Shown piece after piece: positions 9,610 to 18,517 of a DNA stretch of 64,000 nt. Position 1 is the first letter of the stretch. The number at the start of each line of letters is the position of its first letter. The stretch covers positions 682,001 to 746,000 of the forward strand of contig NZ_CP096019.1 in the NCBI RefSeq assembly GCF_023115355.1. Direction: 5' to 3'. Under the pieces are notes generated by a model. That model was not told the origin of the DNA. It saw nothing but the letters and a program-made list of their open reading frames with translations, and did not search any database. The translations under genes and the position numbers were made by a program. The stretch is from Halocatena salina (GTDB taxonomy: Archaea > Halobacteriota > Halobacteria > Halobacteriales > Haloarculaceae).

Positions 9610-9981
9610 ATGGAACGGGCCGATGCGCATCACGGATCAAAAGAGCAGCTCAGCGATGGCATGTGCTACGTTGCCAAATCGTTGAAACAGATCGGCTCGG
9701 AATGGCGGCTGATCGTACTACACGATCTCCAAGGGGATGAAAAGCGGTTCAACGAGTTGAAGCGATCGACCGAAGCGAACTCGCGCACTCTCTCTCGTGT
9801 TCTCGATGACCTCCAGGAGATGGGCTTCGTTACCCGTCGCCTCGAAGAGGACGCTCCCGTTGCGACGTACTACAGCCTGACCGAGAAAGGCGCGTCGTTG
9901 TGCCCGGTGTTCGATGCGATCGAACAGTGGGGGAAACAGTGGATCGAGGCGACGGAGACGAATCCCGGTCAATCCGATTGA
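9610..9981 (+). CDS. HxlR-family winged-helix transcriptional regulator
   Basis: 123-residue DNA-binding regulator. The HxlR pattern is clear: CYVAKSLKQIGSEWRLIVLHDLQGDEKRFNELKRS, then TLSRVLDDLQEMGFVTRRLEED as recognition helix and wing, and YYSLTEKGASLCPVFDAIEQWGKQW as the C-terminal dimerisation helix. HxlR proteins often sense aldehydes or oxidants through cysteines near the N-terminus; here one Cys (DGMCYVAK) is in that position. The target is unknown. The gene converges with the nucleotidyltransferase six bases away. Confidence 0.9.
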   Translation: MERADAHHGSKEQLSDGMCYVAKSLKQIGSEWRLIVLHDLQGDEKRFNELKRSTEANSRTLSRVLDDLQEMGFVTRRLEEDAPVATYYSLTEKGASLCPVFDAIEQWGKQWIEATETNPGQSD

Positions 9982-9987
9982 GTGGGG

Positions 9988-11169
9988 CTATGGGTCCCGA
10001 TGGACCTGTTCACCGGGGAGGGTAGTGGTACCAGGCGCGAGGACGACGCCCGGCGAGAGTGAGGTGTTAACACCAGTTTTAGCGCCATCACCCGCGACGA
10101 TTCCGTACTTTCGACGACCGGTCGACACGCGTTCGCCTTTGACTGTTTGTTCGATGGCTGTCCCGTCGTGGCGGAGGTTTGCGACCTGTGTGCCGGCACC
10201 GAGATTCACGTGTGGTCCGAGGAGACTATCGCCCACATACGAGAGGTGTGGCACGTTTGTATCGTGCATGAGAACGCTGTTTTTGATCTCGACGCCGTTT
10301 CCAACGTGGCAATCGGTTCCGATCCGGGTCGCACCGCGAACGTAGGTGTTGGGTCCGACGCTCGCCCCCGATCGAATCAACGCTGGTCCTTCGATAACAG
10401 TTCCGGCGTCGATCGTTGCGCCCTCCTCCACGACCACGGCGCCCCGAAGCTCTGCGCGCTCGTGGACTTCGCCAGCGACGTTTCGCTCGAGTCCGTCGAG
10501 TTTCCACTCGTTCGCTTCGAGGAGTTCCCACGGCCGACCCACGCCGAGCCACCTGTCGAGCTCGACCGCTCGAACGTTCTGGTGGTCGATGACGCGAGCC
10601 AGGACGTCCGTGAGTTCGTGTTCACCACGCTCGCTTTTGGGAACGTCGAGCCACTCGCGTGCGTCGGCGGGGAAAACGTACGCGCCTGCGTTCACGAGAT
10701 TGCTGGGTGGCTCCGTGGGTTTTTCGACGATTTCCGTGATGTACTCCTCTTCCATCGAGAGCACACCGTAGTCGCTCGGATTGTCGACCCGGACGGAGGC
10801 GACCGCTGGACCGCCCGAGAACAGTTCGGCCATGCTGTCCTGATCGTACAGGTCATCGCCGTTGAGCACCGCAAACGGCCCGGTGATGTGCTCTTTTGCG
10901 GCTCGAACGGCGTGGGCGGTGCCGAGCTGTTCGTCTTGGGTGGAATATTTGATTGGAACGCCACCGTAACGGTCGCCGAAATACGATTTGACGGTGTCTC
11001 CCTCATAGCCCACGACGAACACCAGTTCGTCGGCACCAGCGTCGATGGCTGCGTCTGCGGTGTGTGCCACGAGCGGCCGGTCGCCGACGGGTAACATCGG
11101 TTTGGGAGTCGAGTGGGTCAACGGACGCATCCGCGTCCCCTCTCCTGCTGCGAGGATGATTACCTGCAT
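9988..11169 (-). CDS. Bifunctional sugar-1-phosphate nucleotidyltransferase/acetyltransferase (GlmU-like)
   Basis: Makes nucleotide-activated sugars for the cell envelope and glycoproteins. The N-terminal 230 residues are a nucleotidyltransferase (MQVIILAAGEGTRMRPLT, then PKPMLPVGDRPL, and the ALNGDD-like VLNGDDLYD metal site). Residues about 250-393 form a left-handed beta-helix with hexapeptide repeats (GATIDAGTVIEGPALIRSGASVGPNTYVRGATRIG) like GlmU acetyltransferase domains. Whether it handles glucose, glucosamine or N-acetylglucosamine phosphate cannot be told. ATG 11169 begins the standard motif; upstream codons are unlike the family. Confidence 0.88.
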   Translation of the reverse strand: MQVIILAAGEGTRMRPLTHSTPKPMLPVGDRPLVAHTADAAIDAGADELVFVVGYEGDTVKSYFGDRYGGVPIKYSTQDEQLGTAHAVRAAKEHITGPFAVLNGDDLYDQDSMAELFSGGPAVASVRVDNPSDYGVLSMEEEYITEIVEKPTEPPSNLVNAGAYVFPADAREWLDVPKSERGEHELTDVLARVIDHQNVRAVELDRWLGVGRPWELLEANEWKLDGLERNVAGEVHERAELRGAVVVEEGATIDAGTVIEGPALIRSGASVGPNTYVRGATRIGTDCHVGNGVEIKNSVLMHDTNVPHLSYVGDSLLGPHVNLGAGTQVANLRHDGTAIEQTVKGERVSTGRRKYGIVAGDGAKTGVNTSLSPGVVLAPGTTTLPGEQVHRDP

Positions 11170-11230
11170 ACCGGGATTCGGGACCCCCGCCGGGATATGC
11201 CTACTGTTCTGTGCTACTCGCTTCAAGCGA

Positions 11231-13072
11231 TCAGTAGCTCCGCACTTTCGGTTCGTACTCCTTCGACTCTCCTTCGAGAATCACGTCCGTGTAGTACAGT
11301 TCCGGAGCGCCATCGTTCCACGCGACCATCGTGTGTTTGAGCCACTCTTCGTCTTTGCGTTCCTGGTGGCTTTGGCGCCAGTGTGCGCCACGGAACTCGG
11401 TTCGTGCGAGCGCGCCGAGCGTGAGAACTTCAGCTTGGTCGATGAGGTTGCGCGTCTCGATGGTGTGCATGAGATCGGTGTTGAACGTGCGAGACGGATC
11501 GCTCACACCCACCTCTTGGTACCGTTCCCGACACGCCCGGATATCCTTGAGGGCCTGTTTGAGACCCGCTTCGTTGCGGAAGACGTTCACGTTTTCCGTC
11601 ATCGTCTCTTGGAGATCGGACCGAACGTCGGCGTGGTTGATCCCATCCGTCTCCATCAGGGTCTCGACGCGCTCTTGTTGTCGTTCGAGCGCGCGGTTGA
11701 CGACCTCTTTGGGCGATCCACTGTGTAGCTCGCCGCCGTCAGCGACAGCGTCCTCGCTCCCCGTTTCGACGCGACCGAGTTCGGTTGGTACGTCGACGTC
11801 GGCGGTCTCGGTCCGTGCGGAAGAACCAGTCTCGATCTGTGCGTCGGCCCCGTCCTCGCTGGCGGCGTGACGGCCCGCACGCGCGCCGAACACGATGAGT
11901 TCGGGTAGCGCGTTGCCACCGAGCCGGTTCGCACCGTGAACGCTCACACAGGCACACTCCCCCGCGGCGTACAGTCCATCGATGCAGGTCTCACCGTTCT
12001 CGTCGGTCTCGATACCGCCCATCGCGTAGTGTTGCCCCGGTTTGACTGGCATCGGCTCTTCGAGCGGGTCGACGCCTTCGAAGTCGGTTGCGAGGTGGAT
12101 GATGTTTTCCAACCGGTCGGTGATTCGCTCTTCGCCCAAATGGCGCATGTCGAGGTGGACTGCGTCGTTCTCGTATCCACGACCCTCGTTGACCTCGGTC
12201 ACCTCTGCACGTGCGACGACGTCACGGCTGGCGAGTTCGCCGTCGTTGTTGGCGTACCCATACTCAAACATGAACCGTTCGCCGTTGCTGTTGTACAGGA
12301 TCCCACCTTCGCCCCGAACGCCCTCACTGATCAACACGCCTGTCGAGGGAAGCGTCGTGGGATGGAACTGCACGAACTCCATGTCTTGGAGGGGTACTCC
12401 CGCCCGGTAGGCCATCGCCTGTCCGTCGCCCGTCTGTGCGACCGCGTTAGTCGTGTGGGCGTACATCTGCCCGGGACCACCGGTCGCGATGACGACGCCA
12501 TTGTTAGCGATGAAGCCGTTCAGTTGCCCCGTCTTGATGTCGTAACCGATACAGCCCTGACACACCCGGTCCTCGGGGTCTTCATGGTCCGTCACCGCCA
12601 GATCCATCACGTACTGCTCGTCGTACACCTGGATCCCGCGTTTCACCACCTGCTCGTACATCGTATGCAGGAGATGGTGGCCGGTCTCTGCGCCCGCGTA
12701 CGTCGTCCGCGGGAACGACAGCCCGCCGAACGGACGTTGGGATACCCGTCCGTCATCTTCACGCGAGAATGCCATCCCCCAGTGTTCGAGTTGGATCGTC
12801 TCCTCGGGACTGTCCTGACAGAGCGTTTCGACCGCCGGAGCGTCCCCGAGATAGTCCGACCCCTTCATCGTGTCATAGGCGTGGTCCTCCCACGAGTCAC
12901 CGTCACGGAGCGCCGCATTGATGCCACCCTCCGCCGCGCCCGTGTGGCTCCGAACGGGATGTAACTTCGTCACCAATGCCACGTCCGCACCCTCTTCGTT
13001 GGCAGCGATCGCCGCCCGCAGTCCAGCACCACCCGCACCGACGACGATCACATCGTGTTCGTATAATGTCAT
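11231..13072 (-). CDS. sdhA: Succinate dehydrogenase flavoprotein subunit
   Basis: FAD-bearing catalytic subunit of respiratory complex II, oxidising succinate to fumarate on the cytoplasmic face. N-terminal dinucleotide fold VVGAGGAGLRAAIAA, the flavin-attachment His region (RSHTGAAEGGINAAL), substrate-site residues around QFHPTTLPSTG and GVRGEGGILYN, and HGANRLGGNALPELIVFG. Length of 613 residues is normal. It is the last gene of sdhCDBA, 27 bases after sdhB. Fumarate reductases share this architecture; the haem-b-type membrane subunits next door favour dehydrogenase. Confidence 0.96.
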   Translation of the reverse strand: MTLYEHDVIVVGAGGAGLRAAIAANEEGADVALVTKLHPVRSHTGAAEGGINAALRDGDSWEDHAYDTMKGSDYLGDAPAVETLCQDSPEETIQLEHWGMAFSREDDGRVSQRPFGGLSFPRTTYAGAETGHHLLHTMYEQVVKRGIQVYDEQYVMDLAVTDHEDPEDRVCQGCIGYDIKTGQLNGFIANNGVVIATGGPGQMYAHTTNAVAQTGDGQAMAYRAGVPLQDMEFVQFHPTTLPSTGVLISEGVRGEGGILYNSNGERFMFEYGYANNDGELASRDVVARAEVTEVNEGRGYENDAVHLDMRHLGEERITDRLENIIHLATDFEGVDPLEEPMPVKPGQHYAMGGIETDENGETCIDGLYAAGECACVSVHGANRLGGNALPELIVFGARAGRHAASEDGADAQIETGSSARTETADVDVPTELGRVETGSEDAVADGGELHSGSPKEVVNRALERQQERVETLMETDGINHADVRSDLQETMTENVNVFRNEAGLKQALKDIRACRERYQEVGVSDPSRTFNTDLMHTIETRNLIDQAEVLTLGALARTEFRGAHWRQSHQERKDEEWLKHTMVAWNDGAPELYYTDVILEGESKEYEPKVRSY

Positions 13073-13099
13073 AGTTGTGTTTGACTGTATCAGTCTGAA

Positions 13100-13975
13100 T
13101 TACCAGAACTTGAGGTTGCTTTTCACGGCTTCGCGTTTGAGTTCCTGAATGTGCTCCGTGAGTGGGATGTCTTTCGGACAGACGTTCGTACAGGAGAACT
13201 GAGTTTGACACCGCCACACCCCTTGTTCTTCCTCGATCGTTTCGAGTCGTTGTTGTTTGAGATCCTCGCCTTCGCGTTCGTCCATCACGAAGCGGTAGGC
13301 TTTGTTGATCGCCGCCGGACCGAGATAGTTGCCTCCGGCCGCGATGTTACAGGACGACATACACGCACCACACCAGATACAGCGCGTGCTCATCTTGATC
13401 TTCTCCCTGTTTTCGCGGTCTTGGCGCTGTTCTTCGAGACCTGATGGAAGATCCTCTTCCTGGAAGTAGGGTTCGACCGTGTCCATCTGGTCGTAGAAAT
13501 GTTCCATGTCGACGACGAGATCTTTTACCACCTCCTGATGGGGTAGCGGTTCGACGCGCACCGGCTGGTCGAGGTCGTCGATCTGTGTCTGACAGCCCAA
13601 TCGCTGTGAGCCATTGATGAACAGAGCGTCCGAGCCACAGATCGCCTGCCGACAGGAATGGCGGAACGTGAGCGACGAATCGTAATGGTCGCGCGAGTAA
13701 ATAAGCCCATCTAGCACAGTCATCCCCTTTTTAGAGGGAACGTGGAAGTCGTCGAACCGCGGCTCCTGTTTGTCCTTGACCTCGGGATCGTATCGGAACA
13801 CCTTCAGATGGACCGTCTGTCCGTCCGTTTCGGTCGAATCGCTAGCCTGATCCCGCTGCTCGTTGCGCGCGCGCTTTTTCTCAAGGCGGCGTTGTTGGGC
13901 CGCCGGTCTGTCGGTCGTCTGTTGGTCAGTCCCAGCTTGTGCTTCGGATTCGGATTCTGAAACGTGTGTGCTCAT
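13100..13975 (-). CDS. sdhB: Succinate dehydrogenase iron-sulfur subunit
   Basis: Electron-transfer subunit of complex II. A roughly 55-residue charged N-terminal extension precedes the ferredoxin domain. The [2Fe-2S] site reads SCRQAICGSDA...C, where the third usual Cys is Asp, as in E. coli SdhB. Then come CIWCGACMSSCN and CQTQFSCTNVCPKDI for the [4Fe-4S] and [3Fe-4S] clusters. 291 residues. The stop-to-start spacing in the operon is very small. Confidence 0.96.
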   Translation of the reverse strand: MSTHVSESESEAQAGTDQQTTDRPAAQQRRLEKKRARNEQRDQASDSTETDGQTVHLKVFRYDPEVKDKQEPRFDDFHVPSKKGMTVLDGLIYSRDHYDSSLTFRHSCRQAICGSDALFINGSQRLGCQTQIDDLDQPVRVEPLPHQEVVKDLVVDMEHFYDQMDTVEPYFQEEDLPSGLEEQRQDRENREKIKMSTRCIWCGACMSSCNIAAGGNYLGPAAINKAYRFVMDEREGEDLKQQRLETIEEEQGVWRCQTQFSCTNVCPKDIPLTEHIQELKREAVKSNLKFW

Positions 13976-13978
13976 GGT

Positions 13979-14350
13979 TCAAACGAGTTGTCCGCCAGTC
14001 ATCACCCACGCAACACGGATTCCTTGGGCGATGAGTAGGAGGCTCACGATGATAAGTCCGTACTTGACGATCGTCCGGGGCGTTCCCTCGATGCCCTGAT
14101 TGACGAGAGCGTTGTACACGCCGTTGACGCCGTGGAACGTCCCAGCGATCAGAAACGACACCATCGTCACGAAATACCCCGGCTGACTCATCCGCGCAGT
14201 GGTGCCCGCGAGGGTGATCTCGTACGCGTGGTGCACGAAGTGCAACAGCATGAAGTGAAACGCCAACACACCTACGAGAAACACCGCCGTCACTCGCTGG
14301 AGCAACCATCGCGTGTCGTCCCGCGAGAAAGACGTGTAATGTTCGGCCAT
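13979..14350 (-). CDS. sdhD: Succinate dehydrogenase membrane subunit D
   Basis: Membrane anchor of complex II with three predicted spans: about residues 20-42 (AVFLVGVLAFHFMLLHFVHHAY), 50-75 (FVTMVSFLIAGTFHGVNGVYNAL) and 85-110 (YGLIIVSLLLIAQGI). His residues in the first two spans (FHFMLLHFVHH, FHGVNG) are haem and quinone-site candidates. ATG 14350 (MAEHYTS) is preferred over the codon four residues earlier. It lies one base from sdhC and four bases from sdhB, so it is co-transcribed. Confidence 0.9.
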   Translation of the reverse strand: MAEHYTSFSRDDTRWLLQRVTAVFLVGVLAFHFMLLHFVHHAYEITLAGTTARMSQPGYFVTMVSFLIAGTFHGVNGVYNALVNQGIEGTPRTIVKYGLIIVSLLLIAQGIRVAWVMTGGQLV

Positions 14351-14351
14351 C

Positions 14352-14744
14352 TCAGAACGCACCTCCGAGGAACGTCGGGATGCTTGCGACGGCGATCGCG
14401 CCCGTGAGGATCAACGACGCGTAGAAGCTCTTGTCCTGTGCGTCCAGCCCCAACCCGAGATCAACGAACAACAGCCGAACGCCGTTGAGTATGTGGAACA
14501 CGGCTACCGCCAACAGTCCCACTTCCATAAACCGGACGATGAGCAGAGCTTCAAGCCCTTGGAGCGTTCCGTTGTACATCGATGCGCCCTCGATAGCGGT
14601 GCTGAGTACGGCGATATGCGTGAACAGGTAGCCGATGAGGACCCAACCGGTGAACTTGTGGAACACCCATGCCCACATCCCGGCAGAGAACTCCGTCCAC
14701 CGCCCGAAGTTCTCGACGAGCCCCCGATCGTACGACTGACTCAT
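14352..14744 (-). CDS. sdhC: Succinate dehydrogenase cytochrome b-556 subunit C
   Basis: First gene of the sdhCDBA operon and membrane subunit binding haem b. Three spans are visible ([60 protein letters not shown]). The pattern HKFTGWxxxxYLxxH, with a later FHxxNGVR, is typical of the family and supplies the axial His ligands. ATG 14744 (MSQSYDRG) fits the family; upstream in-frame residues do not. The operon promoter should lie in 14745-14860. Confidence 0.92.
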   Translation of the reverse strand: MSQSYDRGLVENFGRWTEFSAGMWAWVFHKFTGWVLIGYLFTHIAVLSTAIEGASMYNGTLQGLEALLIVRFMEVGLLAVAVFHILNGVRLLFVDLGLGLDAQDKSFYASLILTGAIAVASIPTFLGGAF

Positions 14745-15123
14745 GTGTACCTCGGGGTTTGAACCGGCCAGTATAGTAGTTTGTGAACTATCGACCGTAT
14801 GCCACCCCCGTCTATCAGGGGTCATCGATTACAAAAACCTGTGTGTCACCGGCGTAAAATCGTAGAGCCTTCGCTCTCATCGGGAAGGAGGTGCCCATTG
14901 GGTCGGCCGATCCTACAGATTTAGCGAGTACTACACAGATTCGAGGAGAAAGCCCACGATGGGGCTCGCCGCGAAGAATAGCAAATGAACGTCCGTCGCC
15001 GTGGTAATCGAAACAATGCGATCACCAACTCAGAAGAATAACCCCCGTTTCGTCGTGTGGAGCGATGTCGGACGAACGGTCGCACGAGCACCGACCACCC
15101 CCGATGGACACGATCGATACTAG
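14745..15123. other. Non-coding spacer upstream of sdhC
   Basis: About 380 bases between sdhC and the padR stop. It must contain the sdh promoter (minus strand); candidate AT-rich stretches lie at 14772-14784 and 14828-14838. I see no convincing gene. A short rightward frame from 15066 runs into antisense of padR and has no recognisable product. Confidence 0.5.
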
Positions 15124-15411
15124 TTACGCCTCGACTTCGAGACTGATGTATTGTGCTTCCCAGTCGTTACGGGCGTCGATCTCGCGCTGGCCACGACGCG
15201 TGAGCGTGTAGTAGTTCGTCCGCCGGTCGCGCTGACCCTTTTCGACCAACCCTTTCTCCACTAACGTATCTAAATTCGGATATAATCGACCGTGGTGGAT
15301 CTCCTTTTCGTAGTACTCTTCGAGTTCGTCTTTAATCGCTAGTCCGTGTGGATCGTCGCTGCCAGCAATGACGTACAGTAGATCCCGTTGGAAACCGGTC
15401 AAATCGTGCAT
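15124..15411 (-). CDS. PadR-family transcriptional regulator
   Basis: 95-residue winged-helix regulator: LTGFQRDLLYVIAG, IKDELEEYYEKEIHHGRLYPNLDTLVEKGLVEKG as the helix-turn-helix, and RRTNYYTLTRRGQREIDAR as the wing. Haloarchaea encode many such short PadR proteins, some acting as sensors of redox or toxic compounds. It is divergent from the amphi-Trp gene. A perfect inverted repeat at 15538-15575 lies between them and could be its site. Confidence 0.92.
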   Translation of the reverse strand: MHDLTGFQRDLLYVIAGSDDPHGLAIKDELEEYYEKEIHHGRLYPNLDTLVEKGLVEKGQRDRRTNYYTLTRRGQREIDARNDWEAQYISLEVEA

Positions 15412-15537
15412 GACTGTATACTTCCGGATATTACCGATTCAGCAGCATAAGCGTGTCGGTCGATCATTCACCCGCGTTGAGTGAGTGTGGTTCCCACTCC
15501 TTCGATATTACGATGACAACTAACTGCAAGGTTACTA

Positions 15538-15575
15538 AACAGACAGTACTAAATATATCGCTTGTTTTGTCTGTT
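15538..15575. promoter_or_regulatory. Inverted repeat between padR and the amphi-Trp gene
   Basis: AACAGACA at 15538-15545 is the exact reverse complement of TGTCTGTT at 15568-15575, with a 22-base AT-rich spacer. It lies just upstream of the amphi-Trp TATA box. A dimeric regulator, perhaps the adjacent PadR, is a plausible ligand. Confidence 0.4.
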
Positions 15576-15590
15576 CTAGGCTACCGACTA

Positions 15591-15599
15591 ATTTATATG
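15591..15599 (+). promoter_or_regulatory. TATA box of the amphi-Trp gene
   Basis: ATTTATATG centred 26 bases before the ATG at 15621, the spacing expected of a leaderless haloarchaeal transcript. Confidence 0.6.
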
Positions 15600-15620
15600 T
15601 TGACGTGACCATGGGAGAAC

Positions 15621-15887
15621 ATGGAAGAAACGTTGTTCAGCACCGAGCGCCGTCAGAGGAAAACAGAAATCGCGTCACATCTACGTTCGATCGCTGACAA
15701 ACTAGAGTCAGGAGAGGCGATCACGTTGTCCAACGGAGGGGAGTCGGTGACGTTGGAGGTTCCAGAGCAAGCGACGTTCGAAATGGAGGTTGAGCGCGAA
15801 ACGGGTGACGGTGATCCGGAACTGAGTCTCGAGTTCGAGATCGAGTGGCATGAATCGGGAGAGAGCAGCGGCTTCGTGATCGAGTAG
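15621..15887 (+). CDS. Amphi-Trp domain protein
   Basis: 88-residue protein matching the amphi-Trp domain: MEETLFSTERRQRKTEIASHL at the start, then IADKLESGEAITLSNGGESVTLEVPEQATFEMEVERE and LSLEFEIEW. The alternating hydrophobic pattern and the Trp near the end are the family hallmark. Its role is unknown. The promoter element at 15591 suggests a leaderless message, and regulation by the divergent PadR is possible. Confidence 0.85.
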   Translation: MEETLFSTERRQRKTEIASHLRSIADKLESGEAITLSNGGESVTLEVPEQATFEMEVERETGDGDPELSLEFEIEWHESGESSGFVIE

Positions 15888-15963
15888 TCGATCCGGTGTA
15901 CCGATCCGATAGTATCGATAACGGACTATCCAAGCAGTCCCGGAACCACCTTGGTTTGGAGCG

Positions 15964-16524
15964 TCAGCCAGCGGGACCGATCTCCGTCACCGTGATGGTA
16001 TCCACGTCGGCGGTTGGGGCGGTGTCTGCCGTGACATCGCCACCGGGTTCGGTGACCACATCGACGGCTGCGTGTGGTTCGGCAGAGATAGCAGCTGTCG
16101 CATGCGATTCTACGAAGAGGACACCCGACGCCCTCGAACGGGCCAGCACATTCAACTGCGTCTCAGCACGCACGCGAATCTCAGCCATTGCTGAGACACC
16201 GATCGTGGTCGTGACCACTTCGACGTTCCTGAGTGTGACCTCGAAAGTTCCACTGACCGCAGGATTGACGTCGATGTCCGCCGTCGGATGGAGTTTCACA
16301 CCGATCTCGTTGTCAGCGTCAACAGTCATCGACGCGTCGGCATCGATTTCGGTGGTCCGTTCGATGTCGATGTCTGCCGTTCCCTTGACTGTGAGGACCA
16401 CCGCCCGTTCGGTTTGGGCACTGACTGGTGTTGCGCTGGCTGATCCCACAGCGATAGTGCCGATTGATCCACCGATCGTTTTCAGAACCGTTCGCCGTGA
16501 CAACGATATATCCGTTAATGTCAT
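15964..16524 (-). CDS. Tat-exported protein of unknown function
   Basis: I do not recognise a family. From ATG 16524 the protein has 186 residues and starts with a clear Tat signal (LSRRTVLKTIGGSIGTIAVGSASATPVSAQ), so it leaves the cell folded. The mature part is built almost wholly of short alternating strands rich in Val, Thr, Ala, Asp and Ile, with repeated xADIDxxx motifs (TADIDIERT, TADIDVNPA), suggesting a beta-sandwich or solenoid. It contains no Cys after the signal. A second ATG at 16548 would add eight residues. It is a single gene, 76 bases from the convergent amphi-Trp gene. Confidence 0.7.
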   Translation of the reverse strand: MTLTDISLSRRTVLKTIGGSIGTIAVGSASATPVSAQTERAVVLTVKGTADIDIERTTEIDADASMTVDADNEIGVKLHPTADIDVNPAVSGTFEVTLRNVEVVTTTIGVSAMAEIRVRAETQLNVLARSRASGVLFVESHATAAISAEPHAAVDVVTEPGGDVTADTAPTADVDTITVTEIGPAG

Positions 16525-16685
16525 AATATCATCTATTACAAGGGACATATTGATTCAGTCGAGCTCGTATCGATACCGAATGCATCCGTCGATACATCCA
16601 CACTATCCCAGGATGCTGTCCCTTGCCACGTCTAACTTACCGGACACATATAAACACTACTCCACATATTGTGAATTAATCAAGA

Positions 16686-17639
16686 TCAGTTGAAGGAACA
16701 GATCGGTGTGTACCGTCCAGTAAGCGGTCCATGAACGGGGAAATCGCCCAGGTCACGCCACGAGCCACGGTGGACGAACAGGCGACCGGTGTGCGTTGCG
16801 ATGAGGAGATCGCCGTCGACAGCAGTCATACCAGTGACAGTTTCGTCTGCCGGCGGGATCGGGATCGTGTCGAGTGAGCCGCTTTGTGAACAGGAGAACA
16901 TCGCCGGATCGGTGTCTGGATCGTTCCACGTCGAGGAGTTCGACAGCGCACCAGCCGCATAGACGGCGTCCCCAAGGGCGAACACACATCTGAAATACGA
17001 CTGGGGAACGGATTGATCGAGTCGCTTCCACGTTTGGCCGGCGTCACGCGTCCGGAAGAGTCCGTGGCCAGTCGCAGCGAGATACTCCGCCGGACCGACG
17101 ACACGGAGTTCGTGGACATCGTTGTCGACTCCGTTCGATCGTTGTGTCCAGGTAGCTCCACCGTCGTCGCTGACGTGTACGCCGCCCACCTCGATGGCCG
17201 CGACGATTCGGTTCGGACTGGCGGGATCAGTGTGAAGATCTCGGACGTGAGCACGATCGTCGTGACGGGGAAGTCGCCACGCCTCACGCGAAGGTATATC
17301 CAGAAATCCGTTCAGCTCGGTCCAAGGGATTGTGGCCGTTCCGTCGAGCGCTTCGATCGGTGCCGTGTATATGTGGGCAGGACTCGTTCCGACGTACAAC
17401 TGCGTGCCGTCGGCATCGACGCAGACGGCGTACGTCTCGGCATGAGGAACGTCGAGATCCGTCCACTCGGAGCCATCCATCGACCGGTACAGTCCGGTTT
17501 TCGTGGCCGCGAACAGCCCCACACCGTCTCCGAACTGTCGGAGGCGCATCACTCGACCGGACGAAAGGACCCGTGTCGGTTTTGACGGACCGTCGATCCG
17601 GGTGCGATACACTCCGTCGTCGCTGCCGATGAGGAGCAT
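16686..17639 (-). CDS. BNR/Asp-box beta-propeller protein
   Basis: 317-residue protein made of repeated four-stranded blades. Asp-box motifs are visible (VSDDGGATWTQRS, RTRDAGQTWKRLD, RSMDGSEWTDLD), as in sialidase-like and photosynthesis-stability-factor propellers. There is no signal peptide, and the N-terminus (MLLIGSDDGVYRTRIDG) enters directly into a blade, so it is probably cytoplasmic. No catalytic residues of a sialidase are evident, and function is unknown. Haloarchaea carry many such single-propeller proteins. Confidence 0.75.
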   Translation of the reverse strand: MLLIGSDDGVYRTRIDGPSKPTRVLSSGRVMRLRQFGDGVGLFAATKTGLYRSMDGSEWTDLDVPHAETYAVCVDADGTQLYVGTSPAHIYTAPIEALDGTATIPWTELNGFLDIPSREAWRLPRHDDRAHVRDLHTDPASPNRIVAAIEVGGVHVSDDGGATWTQRSNGVDNDVHELRVVGPAEYLAATGHGLFRTRDAGQTWKRLDQSVPQSYFRCVFALGDAVYAAGALSNSSTWNDPDTDPAMFSCSQSGSLDTIPIPPADETVTGMTAVDGDLLIATHTGRLFVHRGSWRDLGDFPVHGPLTGRYTPICSFN

Positions 17640-18273
17640 GTAGATACGATGGAGAGACGATGGAATAAGTGATTCTGAAGTCGTGTTTCATACGGATGGT
17701 TGTAACGGCGAACGTGCCGTCTCTCCGTCTCTTCTAAGATGAACTGATAGCTTGGTAACGAGGCCGGCGGTGCTTGACCGTGATCGTTTTATCTATGTTT
17801 TCCGATATGTGTGTGTTGGAGTTCGTACTTCCGGCTCGTTCCGACGACCGACGCCTCGGAATCACAGTGTCCGTTCTCGTGTTCGTCTACGCATTCATGT
17901 AGTGACTGTTTCTACTCGGCGTGTAGGCTGTGAGTGGTATATGACTGTTGTACATCATATGCTGGCTTCTGTTCGCTGTAGCGGATATCGCTGACGCACT
18001 CCAACGCATCGCTCACCAACGAGAAGGCGATGACCGATTGAAGTAGCGACTCCGAGATGATGAATGTGAGTAGAAAGGAAAGCAGCCCAGCCGGGATGAA
18101 AACGCCCGGCAAGGCATGCCGCCCTGAATTGGTCCCCGCTGACGCTTCGGCCCTCCAAGCGAAGCGTCAATCCAACCAAGTGGCTTCATTAGTATAAACT
18201 TACCGGGTCAGGAAGCCCGTTCACCATGATAGCGGCACCCGTGATCCCTTCTCGATGATTCTCGGAACCGATA
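17640..18273. other. Gene-poor spacer with hairpins; possible decayed insertion
   Basis: About 630 bases without a convincing gene. A weak minus-strand frame (17912-18112, TTG start) would encode a 66-residue hydrophobic peptide, but I do not trust it. The right part (18091-18170) carries strong inverted repeats listed separately. Base composition is more AT-rich than in flanking genes. Confidence 0.5.
18091..18169. repeat. Hairpin pair, possible IS/MITE end
   Basis: GCCGGG and CCCGGC close a stem at about 18091-18110. GACGCTTCG and CGAAGCGTC form a 9-base-pair stem with a 10-base loop at about 18140-18167. A GGCATGCC palindrome stands between them. No coding gene spans them. Resemblance to ends of IS200/IS605-type elements is inferred, not shown. 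Confidence 0.35.
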
Positions 18274-18420
18274 TCACATGTGTTCTTCTTCGAGAACCCA
18301 TCCGATAGCGCGTCGATAGTACGTAAACATCTGACGGACACCCTCGTGACGCATCTCTTCGTCGTCAAGTTCCTCTTTGAGAAACTCGTACTGATCTCGG
18401 ATCTCTTCTTCGTTTCGCAT
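18274..18420 (-). CDS. Short haloarchaeal hypothetical protein
   Basis: A 48-residue frame starting MRNEEEIRDQYEFLKEELDD and ending WVLEEEHM. It is strongly acidic, helical and has the charged composition of haloarchaeal proteins, unlike the longer overlapping frame (18189-18497), which is Cys/Arg/Ser-rich and looks like a shadow. The helix pattern with YYRRAIGWVL suggests a small coiled-coil or subunit-binding peptide. I recognise no family with certainty. Confidence 0.6.
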   Translation of the reverse strand: MRNEEEIRDQYEFLKEELDDEEMRHEGVRQMFTYYRRAIGWVLEEEHM

Positions 18421-18517
18421 GGCTGTGAGAACTGTCGCGCACAGCAAAAGACTATGGACTCGATACCTGCGGTGCGGTCACAGGGGGTCACGACCACTCG
18501 GCAGCGGTCTCGTGATG

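Noticed and set aside
15066-15190. Short plus-strand frame starting MSDERSHEHRPPP
   Set aside because: Most of it is antisense to padR, and no family is recognised.
17912-18112. 66-residue hydrophobic frame with TTG start
   Set aside because: No start of quality, no recognisable family, and it overlaps inverted repeats.
18189-18497. 102-codon minus-strand frame, Cys/Arg/Ser-rich
   Set aside because: The 48-residue acidic frame at 18274-18420 is a better gene in this interval.
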